64,000 nt of DNA, taken from NCBI RefSeq assembly GCF_003353015.1, contig NZ_QREM01000007.1, forward strand, positions 868,044-932,043, read 5' to 3'. Each line of letters opens with the position of its first letter. Positions within the stretch are counted from its first letter, which is position 1. The notes beneath the pieces are model-generated. The model worked only from the letters and a program-made list of their open reading frames with translations, was not told the DNA's origin and did no database searches. Shown piece after piece: positions 9,855 through 18,807 of this stretch. Both the position numbers and the translations under genes were made by a program. Source of the DNA: Xanthomonas arboricola (GTDB lineage: Bacteria > Pseudomonadota > Gammaproteobacteria > Xanthomonadales > Xanthomonadaceae).

Positions 9855-9903
9855 GACGAGCGGTCGTTTTAGGGTTGTCGGCGTGCGCGTGGGGGACGAA
9901 CCG
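9855..9903 (-). promoter_or_regulatory. Paired GGGGGACGARC boxes upstream of the minor-pilin operon
   Basis: Two direct repeats (plus-strand GGGGGACGAGCGG at 9851-9863 and GGGGGACGAACCG at 9891-9903) lie 40 bp apart, 67-115 nt upstream of the fimT start. Read on the minus strand they are CCGCTCGTC and CGGTTCGTC, each one mismatch from the CCGTTCGTC box known for the response regulator AlgR in Pseudomonas, which controls the equivalent fimU operon there. The repeats are seen; AlgR binding is inference. No clear -35/-10 pair was found beside them. Confidence 0.45.
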
Positions 9904-9969
9904 GGCCTAGGGTTCGTACCCAGCCCGGCTTTTCCCTTCTCCAGAATGGTGGTCTACATCCAGCAGGCC

Positions 9970-11355
9970 TTAGGTCACCACCCGATAACAAGGCCGGTAA
10001 TCCCCTGAAATCTTCATCCGGCGCTGTTCGACGAAGCCGCGCAGCAGCTCGTCCAGGGCCTGCATGATGTCCGGGTCGCCATTGATCTCGAACGGGCCGA
10101 ATTCCTCGATGCGGCGCATGCCGTCTTCCTTCACGTTGCCGGCGACGATGCCGGAGAAGGCGCGGCGCAGGTCGGCGGCCAGTGCGGGCGCTGGGCGGCC
10201 GTGGTGCAGGTCGAGGGCGGCCATGGCCTCGTGGCTGGGTTCGAACGGCTGCTGGTACTCAAGCGGGATGTGCACCGACCAGTTGAAGTAGTACGAATCC
10301 TTTTGGTCCTTGCGGTGCGCACGTACCTGCTGGATGCCTTCGGCCATGCGGCGGGCGACGGCGACCGGGTCGCCGACGATGATCTCGTAGCGGGAAGCGA
10401 CAGCTTCGCCCAGGGTGAGCCGGATGAAGCGGTCGATCTGCTCGAAATACGGCGCGGCAATGGTCGGGCCGGTCAGGATCAGCGGGAACGGCAGGTCGGC
10501 GTTCTCCTCGCGCAGCAGGATGCCGAGCAGGTAGAGGATTTCCTCGGCCGTGCCGACGCCTCCCGGAAACACCAGGATGCCGTGACCGATGCGGACGAAG
10601 GCTTCCAGGCGCTTTTCGATGTCCGGCATGATCACCAGGTGGTTGACGATCGGATTCGGCGACTCGGCGGCGATGATGCCCGGCTCGGTCACGCCGATGT
10701 AGCGGGTGTGGTGCTTGCGCTGTTTGGCGTGGGCGATGGTGGCGCCCTTCATCGGGCCCTTCATCGCGCCCGGGCCACAGCCGGTGCAGATATCCAGGCC
10801 GCGCAGGCCGAGCTCGTAGCCGACCTGCTTGGTGTACAGATATTCGTCGCGCGAGATGGAATGCCCTCCCCAGCACACGACCAGGTTCGGGTCCGACGGC
10901 TGCAGGATGCGCGCATTGCGCAACTGGCCGAAAACGGCGTTGGTGATGCCTTCGCTGGTGTCCAGATCACCGCGCTGGGCTTCCAGTTCGATCGCCATGT
11001 AGGCCAGGTCGCGCACCACGGCGAACAGCAGCTCGGCCACGCCGCGGATGATCTCGCCATCGACAAAGGCCATCGCCGGTGCATTGCTCAGGTCGATGCG
11101 GATGCCACGGTCCTGCTGGTTCACCTGGATATCGAAATCCGGATAGAGGTCGCGCGCGGCGCGCGGGTCGTCCGACGCGCTACCACTGGTGAGCACGGCC
11201 AGCGCGCAACGGCGCAACAGCTCGTGCATGCCGCCGCTGGAGGCGTCGCGCAGACGCGCCACTTCCGCCTTGGACAACACATCCAGGCCACCGCGCGGAT
11301 AGATCCGCGCATCCACTACCGGCAGCGCCCGTGCTGCCGTACTGCTGAGTTCCAT
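9970..11355 (-). CDS. ppnN: Nucleotide 5'-monophosphate nucleosidase, LOG/YgdH family
   Basis: 461-aa protein of the PpnN (YgdH) family, which hydrolyses purine and pyrimidine nucleoside monophosphates to base and ribose 5-phosphate and in E. coli responds to (p)ppGpp. The central LOG domain shows CTGCGPGAMKGPMKGA (about 190-205) and the family hallmark PGGVGTAEEI (264-273). The N- and C-terminal extensions match PpnN rather than short LOG proteins, and length is close to the E. coli enzyme (454 aa). It is monocistronic in appearance. The (p)ppGpp link is family knowledge, not seen here. Confidence 0.9.
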   Translation of the reverse strand: MELSSTAARALPVVDARIYPRGGLDVLSKAEVARLRDASSGGMHELLRRCALAVLTSGSASDDPRAARDLYPDFDIQVNQQDRGIRIDLSNAPAMAFVDGEIIRGVAELLFAVVRDLAYMAIELEAQRGDLDTSEGITNAVFGQLRNARILQPSDPNLVVCWGGHSISRDEYLYTKQVGYELGLRGLDICTGCGPGAMKGPMKGATIAHAKQRKHHTRYIGVTEPGIIAAESPNPIVNHLVIMPDIEKRLEAFVRIGHGILVFPGGVGTAEEILYLLGILLREENADLPFPLILTGPTIAAPYFEQIDRFIRLTLGEAVASRYEIIVGDPVAVARRMAEGIQQVRAHRKDQKDSYYFNWSVHIPLEYQQPFEPSHEAMAALDLHHGRPAPALAADLRRAFSGIVAGNVKEDGMRRIEEFGPFEINGDPDIMQALDELLRGFVEQRRMKISGDYRPCYRVVT

Positions 11356-11401
11356 AGCTTGCTCCTGTCGTATCTTTAGGACTTTAGCGTACTCACCCGC
11401 A

Positions 11402-11436
11402 CAAAAGAAAACGGCCGGGAGAACCCGGCCGTTTTT
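11402..11436 (-). terminator. Rho-independent terminator of the TonB receptor gene
   Basis: A 12-bp stem AAAACGGCCGGG / CCCGGCCGTTTT with an AGAA loop (11408-11435) and a T-rich tail in both directions. It lies 26 nt after the stop of the minus-strand receptor gene and just upstream of ppnN, insulating the two. Confidence 0.85.
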
Positions 11437-11461
11437 GCAAGCTTCGACACGCTAGCCAGCT

Positions 11462-14400
11462 TTAGAACTGGTAGCGGAAGCCCAGCTGCAGCGCCCAGCG
11501 GGAGATGCCGCGATCGTCGTAGACCGTGGACTGGTCCGGGGTATTGAAGCGGTACACGTACTTGCCGCTGGCCGCATCGACACCACCGTATTCCACGACA
11601 CCACGCATGCCCGGGAAGCCGTACTCTTCGACACGGCCCCATTTCTTGTTCAGCAGGTTGCCGACGTTCATGACGTCAAGCCAGAGAGAGGCCTTGTTGT
11701 CCTTGAAGAAGCCGGGAATCTCCTGCTCGATGTGCAGGTCGAACTGGTTGATCCAGGAGTTGCGAGCGCCGTTGCGCTCGGCGACCTGACCACGGCGGGC
11801 AGCCAGGTACTCGTTGCCTTCGATGTAGTTCCAGAACGCCTGTTCTTCTCGAGCGGTACCGAACAGCACGTCGCCGCGGCCGGCCGGGATGTACAACAGG
11901 TCGTTCAGGCGGCCGTCGCCATTGGCGTCGTTGTCGAACGCATAGCTATACGGGCGACCATTGCGGCCCTGGTAGATCAGGCCCACCTTGGTCTCGTAGT
12001 CGCCGAAGAACGCATGCTTCCAGTTCAACGTGCCGAGGATGCTGTTCTTCACTTCGTACGCAGCGGTCGAGGCAACATTTTCGTTGGCCTGGAAGACCGC
12101 GTTGTTGCCCAGCTGCGAACCCGAGGTCGAACTTGTCAGGCCGCTGACTTCGTCGGCGTCGGTGTAGGTGTAGTACAGGCCCCACGACCAATCGCCGCCG
12201 TTGAAGGGTTTGTTCAGACCGACGGTGAAGCTCTCGCTCCCGCCCTTATCGGTGGGACGCGCGATGATGGCATCGTTGAAGCGCGCATCGCGCGAGCCGC
12301 GCGCATCGACCACGGATGCAGTGCCACGCACACAAGCAGCCGGGGCGCCTGCACCGGTCGGGTTACGGCCGTCAACCAGCCAGCAGGCCGGATTCAAGCC
12401 TGCAGTATTCCAGTAAAGGTTACGGCCATCCTGGCCCACGCGGCTGGTGTTGCCCAGATTGAGCTGCTGGTAGTAGATCGCCTCGTTGACTTGAGTCACC
12501 ACTGCTTCCGCAGACGCCACGATGCCGTACCAGGGCAGCTCGGTGTCGAATGCCAGATTGGCCTTCCATACCGACGGCTGACCCAACTTGCTGTCGACGA
12601 AATCGACGGACTGCGTGGCGCCATTCACCGATCCATTACCGGTCGGCTGGTTATTGATGTCCGGCGTGAAGCGGATGCCATTGGTGTTCACCAGTGTCTG
12701 GCTGGAGAAGTTGTAATCGGTATATGCCAGACCGGTGTTGGAGTACGGGTTGGACAACCACACGGTTGCCGCAGCGCCCTGGAACAGGCCCACGCCGCCA
12801 CGCAGCTGGGTCGGGCGGTCGCTGTCGAAGGTGTAGTTGAAACCGAAGCGCGGCTCGAACAGGCCGTTGCCGTCGATGGTCTGATCGTTACGGAAGCCGA
12901 ACAGCGTCGAGGCGGTTGCGTTGTAGGCCGGGCTGTTCTTGACCATCGGTTCGTCGTAACGCACACCGAACGTCAGCGTCAGGTTGTTGTTGACGGCCCA
13001 GGTATCTTGCAGGAAGACGCCGACATTGCGCATGCCCCAGTCTGCAGCGATGTCGTCGATGTTGCCGCTGTTGGAGCGCGAGTAACGGTAGTTCAACGGA
13101 CGATTGGCCGCGTAGTCGGCAACCGAGTTGAACGTGTAGGAACCAAAGACACGCTGACCGAACAGGTTGAACAGATCGTTGTCTTCGTAGTCGAAGCCGA
13201 ACTTGACGGTGTGGTCGTCCAAGAACAACGTGCCCGCGAAGAAGGCATTCCAGGTTTCGGTACGCAGTTCGTTGGCCTGGGTGCTCTGCTCGGTACCCAG
13301 GTTGACGGTGTTGTTACCGATGCGCACTGCAACGGCCGGCAGCTGCGAGGCAGCAGTACGCACGGCGGAGTAATCGCGGTACGACACCTTGGCTTCGGTC
13401 GAGAAGGTGTCGGTCCAGTCGCTGAACAACTGCGCCGTATACGTCTTGAGGCTGAAATCGCGAACGTAGTGGAACGAGTTCAGCGACAGCGCCTGATTGC
13501 CGAAACCGTTGAGGTTGGCAGTGCTCTGCTCGCTCTCGCCATAACGGAACGAGGCGCGATGCTTGTCGGAGATGTTCCAGTCAAGCTTGAAGCCCTTTTC
13601 TTCCGAATCCGAATCCAGCGCTGGCAGCGCCAGGGTTCCCGGGTCAAACCCGTAGACGTTACGCGAGATGTCGATGATCCGATCGATGTCGGCCTGCGGG
13701 ATCTCCACGATGTTGCTCGCGCCAGAACCGATCGGGCCGTAGCCGGAGGCTCCGGTGAACACGCCCTTGCCCTTGTACTTTTCGTAGTTGGCGAAGAAGA
13801 ACAGCTTGTCCTTGATGACCGGGCCGCCCAGGGTCAGGCCGTAGGTGGTTTCGTTATCGAACAGCTGCGGGCGGATATCGTTCTGGTTCTTGCCCGACCA
13901 ATCGTTCTCACGGTAGGTGCCGTACACCGAACCGTGGAACTCGTTGGTACCGGACTTGGTCACCGCATTGATCACGCCGCCGGTGGCCCCGGTGATGGTG
14001 ACGTCGTAGTTGGCCACGTCGACCGAGATTTCGTCGATGACATCCATCGAGAACGGCTGGCGCGGCGTCGGCAAGCCGTTGGATTCCAGGCCGAACGCGT
14101 CGTTGGTGCTGATACCGTCGACACGGATCAGGTTGAAGCGCGGATTCTGGCCGCCCACGGAAATCTCGTTACGCGCCTTGTCGGTCTGCGCCACGCGCGG
14201 ATCCAGACGTACGTAGTCCTGCAGGTTGCGGTTGATCGACGGCAGCGATTCGATCTGCTCGCGGGTCACGTTGGTGCCGGTGCCCATCTTGTTGGCGCTG
14301 AACAGCGCCGAGCCGTAATCGCCACCGATGGCCTGTACCGCACCCAGCGTGGTTACGTCGCCGCCCAGCGACGCATCGACGCTGTTGACCTGGTTGAGGT

Positions 14401-14707
14401 TCAGATACACGCCTTCTTCGGTCTTGGTGCCTTCGCCCGACTTGGTGATGGTGATCGTGTACGGCCCACCTACGCGCAAGCCGCGCGCGTTGTAACGTCC
14501 ACTGGCATCGGTGGTGGCGCGGCTGACGGTTCCCGATTCGACGTGGGTGATCGTCACTTCGGCATTCGGCACCGGCTGACCGCCGCTGCTGGTAACCAGG
14601 CCAGCGACGCCGGCGGAGGTGCTCTGAGCGAACACGGGGGCGGCAGCGAGCGCGGCAACAAGGCCAAGCGTCAGCTTGGACATGCGAAGACAACGGGGGT
14701 GGGTCAT
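11462..14707 (-). CDS. Oar-like TonB-dependent outer-membrane receptor
   Basis: 1081-aa outer-membrane protein. A signal peptide (residues 1-27, ending PVFA) precedes a carboxypeptidase-regulatory-like beta-sandwich (GVAGLVTSSGGQPVPNAEV to about residue 115). Next come a plug domain with SLPSINRNLQDYVRLDPRVA and GGQNPRFNLIRVDGISTND, and a long barrel rich in aromatic turns. It ends in the terminal Phe motif RYQF expected of outer-membrane barrels. This architecture is that of Oar/TonB-dependent proteins of Xanthomonas. The substrate cannot be told; no siderophore, transporter or regulator gene is adjacent. The ATG at 14707 follows GAGG and is preferred over Met9. Confidence 0.88.
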   Translation of the reverse strand: MTHPRCLRMSKLTLGLVAALAAAPVFAQSTSAGVAGLVTSSGGQPVPNAEVTITHVESGTVSRATTDASGRYNARGLRVGGPYTITITKSGEGTKTEEGVYLNLNQVNSVDASLGGDVTTLGAVQAIGGDYGSALFSANKMGTGTNVTREQIESLPSINRNLQDYVRLDPRVAQTDKARNEISVGGQNPRFNLIRVDGISTNDAFGLESNGLPTPRQPFSMDVIDEISVDVANYDVTITGATGGVINAVTKSGTNEFHGSVYGTYRENDWSGKNQNDIRPQLFDNETTYGLTLGGPVIKDKLFFFANYEKYKGKGVFTGASGYGPIGSGASNIVEIPQADIDRIIDISRNVYGFDPGTLALPALDSDSEEKGFKLDWNISDKHRASFRYGESEQSTANLNGFGNQALSLNSFHYVRDFSLKTYTAQLFSDWTDTFSTEAKVSYRDYSAVRTAASQLPAVAVRIGNNTVNLGTEQSTQANELRTETWNAFFAGTLFLDDHTVKFGFDYEDNDLFNLFGQRVFGSYTFNSVADYAANRPLNYRYSRSNSGNIDDIAADWGMRNVGVFLQDTWAVNNNLTLTFGVRYDEPMVKNSPAYNATASTLFGFRNDQTIDGNGLFEPRFGFNYTFDSDRPTQLRGGVGLFQGAAATVWLSNPYSNTGLAYTDYNFSSQTLVNTNGIRFTPDINNQPTGNGSVNGATQSVDFVDSKLGQPSVWKANLAFDTELPWYGIVASAEAVVTQVNEAIYYQQLNLGNTSRVGQDGRNLYWNTAGLNPACWLVDGRNPTGAGAPAACVRGTASVVDARGSRDARFNDAIIARPTDKGGSESFTVGLNKPFNGGDWSWGLYYTYTDADEVSGLTSSTSGSQLGNNAVFQANENVASTAAYEVKNSILGTLNWKHAFFGDYETKVGLIYQGRNGRPYSYAFDNDANGDGRLNDLLYIPAGRGDVLFGTAREEQAFWNYIEGNEYLAARRGQVAERNGARNSWINQFDLHIEQEIPGFFKDNKASLWLDVMNVGNLLNKKWGRVEEYGFPGMRGVVEYGGVDAASGKYVYRFNTPDQSTVYDDRGISRWALQLGFRYQF

Positions 14708-15163
14708 TTCGGTAGCCTCGATACAGGTTGGGCAGTGACAAAAAGGCGCAGTCAGCCCAACCGTTCCCGGGGGTGGGCTGCCGATGATCTGGGGTCCCTT
14801 GCCGCGCGGCTGGTTGCTGCCGCAACGGTTAACAACAGATTAACACGCTAAGGCCTGATTGTGACGGCGGCGTGACAAAGTTCGCGCAGTGCAACATGAA
14901 TTTCGCATGTGAAGGCGTAAACGCCAGCTTGCGCAAGGTCGCGCCGCATCTGCGACCAGCGTCGCGCTATTGAGCCGTTTTACCGAAAACAGGGCTCATC
15001 CGGCCCGAAAGCGCGGCGAGGGCTGTCGGAGGCCCCTTGTTACAGAGGGCATCCCGGCGCCGCCGGCTGCTTGCACCGCTACGCGTCAGTGGCGTGGCTT
15101 CAGATTCTCAGTAGGCAGTGTCACAGGTCGCTCCCACGCCCTGCCCGCCTATCACCGACTGGC
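14708..15163. other. 456-bp gene-free region upstream of the TonB receptor
   Basis: No convincing gene or tRNA was seen. The half next to the receptor is AT-richer (TTAACAACAGATTAACAC near 14827-14844), as expected for its promoter, but no clean -35/-10 pair could be assigned. The half next to marC is GC-rich with no terminator hairpin recognised. Confidence 0.5.
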
Positions 15164-15763
15164 TCAGATCGACACCGGCAGCTTGAAATACGTCCCCAGG
15201 CCATCCAGGAACATCTGCACCGAAATGGCCACCAGCAGCATGCCCATCAGGCGCTCGATCGCGGTCAGTGCGCGATGACCGAGCAGTTTGTACAACAGCG
15301 GGGCCGAAGCCAGGATCGACGAGGCACCGATCCAGGCAATCATCAGCGCCAGGCTCCAATCCCACAGCCGGGTGGGTTCGTTGCTGCCCATCAGCATCAC
15401 CGCCGCCATGCCGGACGGGCCGGCCACCAGCGGGATCGCCAGCGGCACGATGAAGGGCTCGCCGTCGGGGATCTCGCCCATCAGGCCTTCCGGACGCGGG
15501 AAGATCATGCGGATGCCGATCAGGAACAGCACGATGCCGCCGGCGATCGCCACCGACTCCTGGCGCAGGTGCATCAGCTCCAGCGCGTACTTGCCGCCCC
15601 ACAGAAACGCCATCAGCACGCACAGGGCGATCAGCAACTCGCGCGCGAGCACGAAGCGCTGCCGCTTCGGTGGCAGCGGCTTGAGCACGCTGAGAAACAC
15701 CGGGATGTTGCCCAGCGGGTCGAGGATCAGGAACAGCAGCAGGGCTGCCGACAGAATGGTCAT
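15164..15763 (-). CDS. MarC-family integral membrane protein
   Basis: 199-aa inner-membrane protein with about six hydrophobic segments. MarC/YhgN family features: LLFLILDPLGNIPVFLSVL in the first helix, GGIVLFLIGIRMIFP mid-protein, and PLAIPLVAGPSGMAAVM, the second half-repeat with the conserved IPL-GP pattern. Family function is not settled. Its ATG overlaps the stop of the upstream SDR gene (ATGA), so it is the last gene of grxD-SDR-marC. Confidence 0.85.
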   Translation of the reverse strand: MTILSAALLLFLILDPLGNIPVFLSVLKPLPPKRQRFVLARELLIALCVLMAFLWGGKYALELMHLRQESVAIAGGIVLFLIGIRMIFPRPEGLMGEIPDGEPFIVPLAIPLVAGPSGMAAVMLMGSNEPTRLWDWSLALMIAWIGASSILASAPLLYKLLGHRALTAIERLMGMLLVAISVQMFLDGLGTYFKLPVSI

Positions 15764-16503
15764 GCGGAAGGGCTCCAGATCGCACCGCGGTGCGAAGCAC
15801 CTGCCATGGACAACAAGGTGATGCAGGCGGACGCATAGCGCGCGGGGTCCACCGCGTCGCTGTCTTCCTGATGGGTGAAGGCGCGCGCGCGCAAGGCGGT
15901 GCGCATCGGGCCGGGCTGCAGTCCGCTGATGCGGACCGGGCCGGCGGCGGTTTCGTGATGCAGGCTGGCGAGCAGGCCACGCTGCGCATGCTGGGCAGCG
16001 CCGTAGGCGCCCCAGTAGGCCTGACCAACGCGTGCAGGGTCGTCGACGACGAAGACCACCGCCGCATCGGCTTGCTGCCGCAACAGCGGCAGGCAGGCCT
16101 GGGTCAACCAGGCGCGCGCGGTGAGGTTGACATGCAGGTTGCGTGCGAAGTCGGCAGGCGCCGCAAGTTCGGCCGGGGTCAGGCCCGTGAAGTCGGCAGC
16201 GCAGTGCAGCAGGCCGTGCAGGCCACCGAGTTCGGACTGCAGCCGTTGCGCCAGCGCAGCGTAGTCGTCCGGCGTGGCACCGGCCAGATCCAGCGGATAC
16301 AGCAACGGCTCCGGACCGAGCTTGGCAACCGCGTCATAGACGCGCTCCAGCGGGCGCAGCTTGCGACCGAGCAGCACCACGGTCGCGCCGGCAGATGCGC
16401 ATGCCTGCGCCGCAGCGCTACCGAGACCGCCGGCTGCGCCGGTGATCAGCACCACGCGCCCGGCAAGCGCCGGCGCATCGAGCTGGGCCTGCGCCAGGCT
16501 CAC
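15760..16503 (-). CDS. Short-chain dehydrogenase-like protein with degenerate active site (YciK-like)
   Basis: 247-aa Rossmann protein of the SDR superfamily, resembling YciK. The nucleotide-binding motif TGAAGGLG sits at 21-28 and the tetrad Asn is in HVNLTA near 126. The catalytic Tyr167 is present, but the YxxxK motif reads YGAAQ, so the Lys is Gln171. The position 13 residues before Tyr, normally the catalytic Ser, is Asp154. It may bind NAD(P) without classical oxidoreductase activity. The GTG start (16503) overlaps the grxD stop as GTGA; longer in-frame starts run through grxD and are rejected. Confidence 0.82.
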   Translation of the reverse strand: MSLAQAQLDAPALAGRVVLITGAAGGLGSAAAQACASAGATVVLLGRKLRPLERVYDAVAKLGPEPLLYPLDLAGATPDDYAALAQRLQSELGGLHGLLHCAADFTGLTPAELAAPADFARNLHVNLTARAWLTQACLPLLRQQADAAVVFVVDDPARVGQAYWGAYGAAQHAQRGLLASLHHETAAGPVRISGLQPGPMRTALRARAFTHQEDSDAVDPARYASACITLLSMAGASHRGAIWSPSA

Positions 16504-16820
16504 GGCTGGTAGGCCTCGCTGACAATGCGCTTGAGCTCGCCGGCTTCGAACAGTTCCAGCGTGATGTCGCAACCGCCGATCAGCTCGCCGTGGATGAACA
16601 ATTGCGGGAAGGTCGGCCAGTTGGAATAGCGCGGCAGATTGGCGCGCACTTCGGGCTCTTCGAGCACGTTGACCGTGCGCAGCTGGTCGGCGCCGGCGGC
16701 GACCAGGGCCTGCACGGCGCGACTGGAAAAACCGCACATCGGAAATTGCGGGGTGCCTTTCATGAACAGCACGATCGGGTGTTGTTCGACTTCGGCCTGG
16801 ATCCGTTCCATCACCGGCAT
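16500..16820 (-). CDS. grxD: Monothiol glutaredoxin Grx4/GrxD
   Basis: 106-aa monothiol glutaredoxin. The active site is CGFS in FPMCGFSSRAV near residue 30, preceded by VLFMKGTPQ. Glutathione-contacting NWPTFPQLFIHGELIGGCDI follows near 70-90. Such proteins carry and deliver [2Fe-2S] clusters in the cytoplasm (family knowledge). ATG 16820 follows AGGAG. It is first in an overlapping operon with the SDR and marC, and divergent from sodB across a 121-bp shared upstream region. Confidence 0.95.
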   Translation of the reverse strand: MPVMERIQAEVEQHPIVLFMKGTPQFPMCGFSSRAVQALVAAGADQLRTVNVLEEPEVRANLPRYSNWPTFPQLFIHGELIGGCDITLELFEAGELKRIVSEAYQP

Positions 16821-16941
16821 TGGACTCTCCTGACTGGGAGCGGCAGGCCCGACCGCCGGGTCGGATAGACTTCCGCAAAGGCGCGCATTGTAAGCCCTCG
16901 GCGCGACCTGTCGCCGCACTCCCTTCGCTGCCCTTGCCATC

Positions 16942-17520
16942 ATGCCGATCGAACACCTTGCCCTGCCCTACTCCCGCGCCGCCCTGGAGCCGCATCTCTC
17001 CGCCGCCACCCTCGATGCGCACCACGGCATCTGTCATCGCAGCGAGGTCGATCGGCTCAATGCACGCATCGAAGGCAGCGAGTTCGCCGAGCTGACGCTG
17101 GAAGACATCATCGCGCGGGCGCAAGGCACGCTGTTCCATCTGGCCGCGCAGGTGTGGAACCACAACTTCTATTGGCAGTGCCTGCGGCCCCGCGGCGGCG
17201 GCGAGCCGCTGGGTCGGCTGGCCGACCGCATTGCCGAATCGTTCGGCGACTTCGTGCACTTCAGGCAGGAATTCAACCGCGTCGCCCTGGGCACCTTCGG
17301 CTCGGGCTGGGTGTGGCTGGTGCAGCGGCCGGATGGCACGTTGGCGATCGTCGCCACGCCCAATGCCTCCACGCCGCTCACCGGGCCGGACACGCCGCTG
17401 CTCGCCTGCGACCTCTGGGAGCATGCGTACTACCTGGATTACCGGCAGGATCGCGCGCAGTACCTGGACGCGTTCTGGAAGCTGATCAACTGGGACTTCG
17501 TGGCCAGCCGACTGGGCTAG
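16942..17520 (+). CDS. sodB: Fe-type superoxide dismutase with unusual second-shell residues
   Basis: 192-aa iron/manganese superoxide dismutase. Metal ligands are all visible: His27, His78 (in AAQVWNHNFYW), Asp and His in CDLWEHAYYLDY near 160-165. The Gln in AAQVWNH is the Fe-type arrangement. Oddity: by comparison with E. coli SodB (EYHYGKHHQTY), the segment here reads DAHHGICHRSE, so gateway His30 is Cys31 and Tyr34 is Glu35. Both normally line the substrate channel. The fold and C terminus (FWKLINWDFVASRL) are normal. The gene is divergent from grxD. Confidence 0.9.
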   Translation: MPIEHLALPYSRAALEPHLSAATLDAHHGICHRSEVDRLNARIEGSEFAELTLEDIIARAQGTLFHLAAQVWNHNFYWQCLRPRGGGEPLGRLADRIAESFGDFVHFRQEFNRVALGTFGSGWVWLVQRPDGTLAIVATPNASTPLTGPDTPLLACDLWEHAYYLDYRQDRAQYLDAFWKLINWDFVASRLG

Positions 17521-17649
17521 TCGCTTGCGCCGTGGCAACCGGTCGACGATTGGGTGATGGGTTGCAGCGGCGCAGCCGGCGGCATCGCGCACGGCGGTCC
17601 AGCTCCGCCACGACCCGGCACATGCGCCAGGTCGCAGCGGCGCCAACGC

Positions 17650-18807
17650 TCATTCTGCGAGTGACGCTTCGCTCAAGCGCGCAAGCACCGGACCGACCTG
17701 TGCCTCACGCTGCAGCACGGTGCCAGCTTGGCTCAATGCATGCGCAAGCGCCTGCGGGGTCTCGGCGCGCAGCGTCGCGTGGCCGACCTTGCGGCCCTCG
17801 CGCGATTGCTTGCCGTAGTCGTGCCAGTGCCCGCCGGGCACCGCCAGGAATGCGGCAGCATCGGGCATCGCGCCCAGCCAGTTGAGCATGCAGGCATGCC
17901 CGCGCATCGCGGTGCTGCCGAGCGGCAAACCGAGCACCGCACGCACGTGATTTTCGAATTGCGAGGTCTCGGCGCCTTCGATGGTCCAGTGCCCGGAGTT
18001 GTGCACGCGCGGCGCCATCTCGTTGGCGAGCAACTGGCCATCGCGCACGAACAGCTCGAGCGCGAAGACGCCCACGTAGTCCACGCGCTCGGCGATCGCG
18101 CGCGCATGCGCCTCTGCCACCGCCTGCAACCCGGCATCCACACGCGCCGGCGCAAGACTGGCCGAGAGCACACCGTCCACATGCCAGTTCTCTGTCAGCG
18201 GCCAGGCACGGAACTCGCCATCGCGCCCACGCACGGCCACCACGCTGACCTCGCGCTCGAACGGTACGAAGGCTTCCACGATCAGGCCCACCCTTGCGGC
18301 CTGCGCACCGAGCGCGTCCCACGCGGCATCGGCATCGGCCAGCGTCTTGATGCGGAACTGGCCCTTGCCGTCGTAACCGAAGCGGCGCGTCTTGAGCACG
18401 CACGGCGTGCCGATACGGGCCAATGCGGCGTCGAGTCCCGCACGGTCGTCGATGGCGGCGAACGCGGGCACCGGAATGCCGAGCTCGCGGAACAGGGTCT
18501 TTTCGCTGAGCCGGTCCTGCGCCACCGCCAACGCGGCAGCACTGGGAAACACTGGCAGCTGCGCGGCCAATTGCTGCGCGCTGGCGGCCGGCACGTTTTC
18601 GAAATCGAAGGTGATCACATCCACCTGCGCAGCAAATGCGGCAAGCGCGGCAGCATCGTCGAAAGCGCCCACCTGCAGCGGCGCGACCTGTCCGGCGCAG
18701 GCATCGGCCGCCGGGTCGAATACCGCAAACCGCAAGCCCAGTGGCGCGCCGGCCAGTACCAGCATGCGCGCCAGCTGGCCGCCGCCCAGAATACCGACCG
18801 TGGTCAT
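17650..18807 (-). CDS. purK: N5-carboxyaminoimidazole ribonucleotide synthase
   Basis: 385-aa ATP-grasp enzyme converting aminoimidazole ribonucleotide, bicarbonate and ATP to N5-CAIR in de novo purine synthesis. The N terminus [13 protein letters not shown] is the PurK signature. ATP-grasp elements follow ([16 protein letters not shown] near 150-165, [15 protein letters not shown] near 190, [18 protein letters not shown] near 270). Its ATG overlaps the purE stop (ATGA), so the two act as a coupled pair. Confidence 0.97.
   Translation of the reverse strand: MTTVGILGGGQLARMLVLAGAPLGLRFAVFDPAADACAGQVAPLQVGAFDDAAALAAFAAQVDVITFDFENVPAASAQQLAAQLPVFPSAAALAVAQDRLSEKTLFRELGIPVPAFAAIDDRAGLDAALARIGTPCVLKTRRFGYDGKGQFRIKTLADADAAWDALGAQAARVGLIVEAFVPFEREVSVVAVRGRDGEFRAWPLTENWHVDGVLSASLAPARVDAGLQAVAEAHARAIAERVDYVGVFALELFVRDGQLLANEMAPRVHNSGHWTIEGAETSQFENHVRAVLGLPLGSTAMRGHACMLNWLGAMPDAAAFLAVPGGHWHDYGKQSREGRKVGHATLRAETPQALAHALSQAGTVLQREAQVGPVLARLSEASLAE

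Noticed and set aside
11732-14851. 1039-aa open frame on the plus strand
   Set aside because: Antisense shadow of the Oar-like TonB receptor; His/Val/Gly-rich composition with no recognisable domain, while the minus strand encodes a full receptor with signal peptide and terminal Phe.
15760-17646. 628-aa single frame spanning SDR, grxD and sodB regions
   Set aside because: Only the last 247 codons match a family; the rest overlaps grxD in another frame and sodB antisense.
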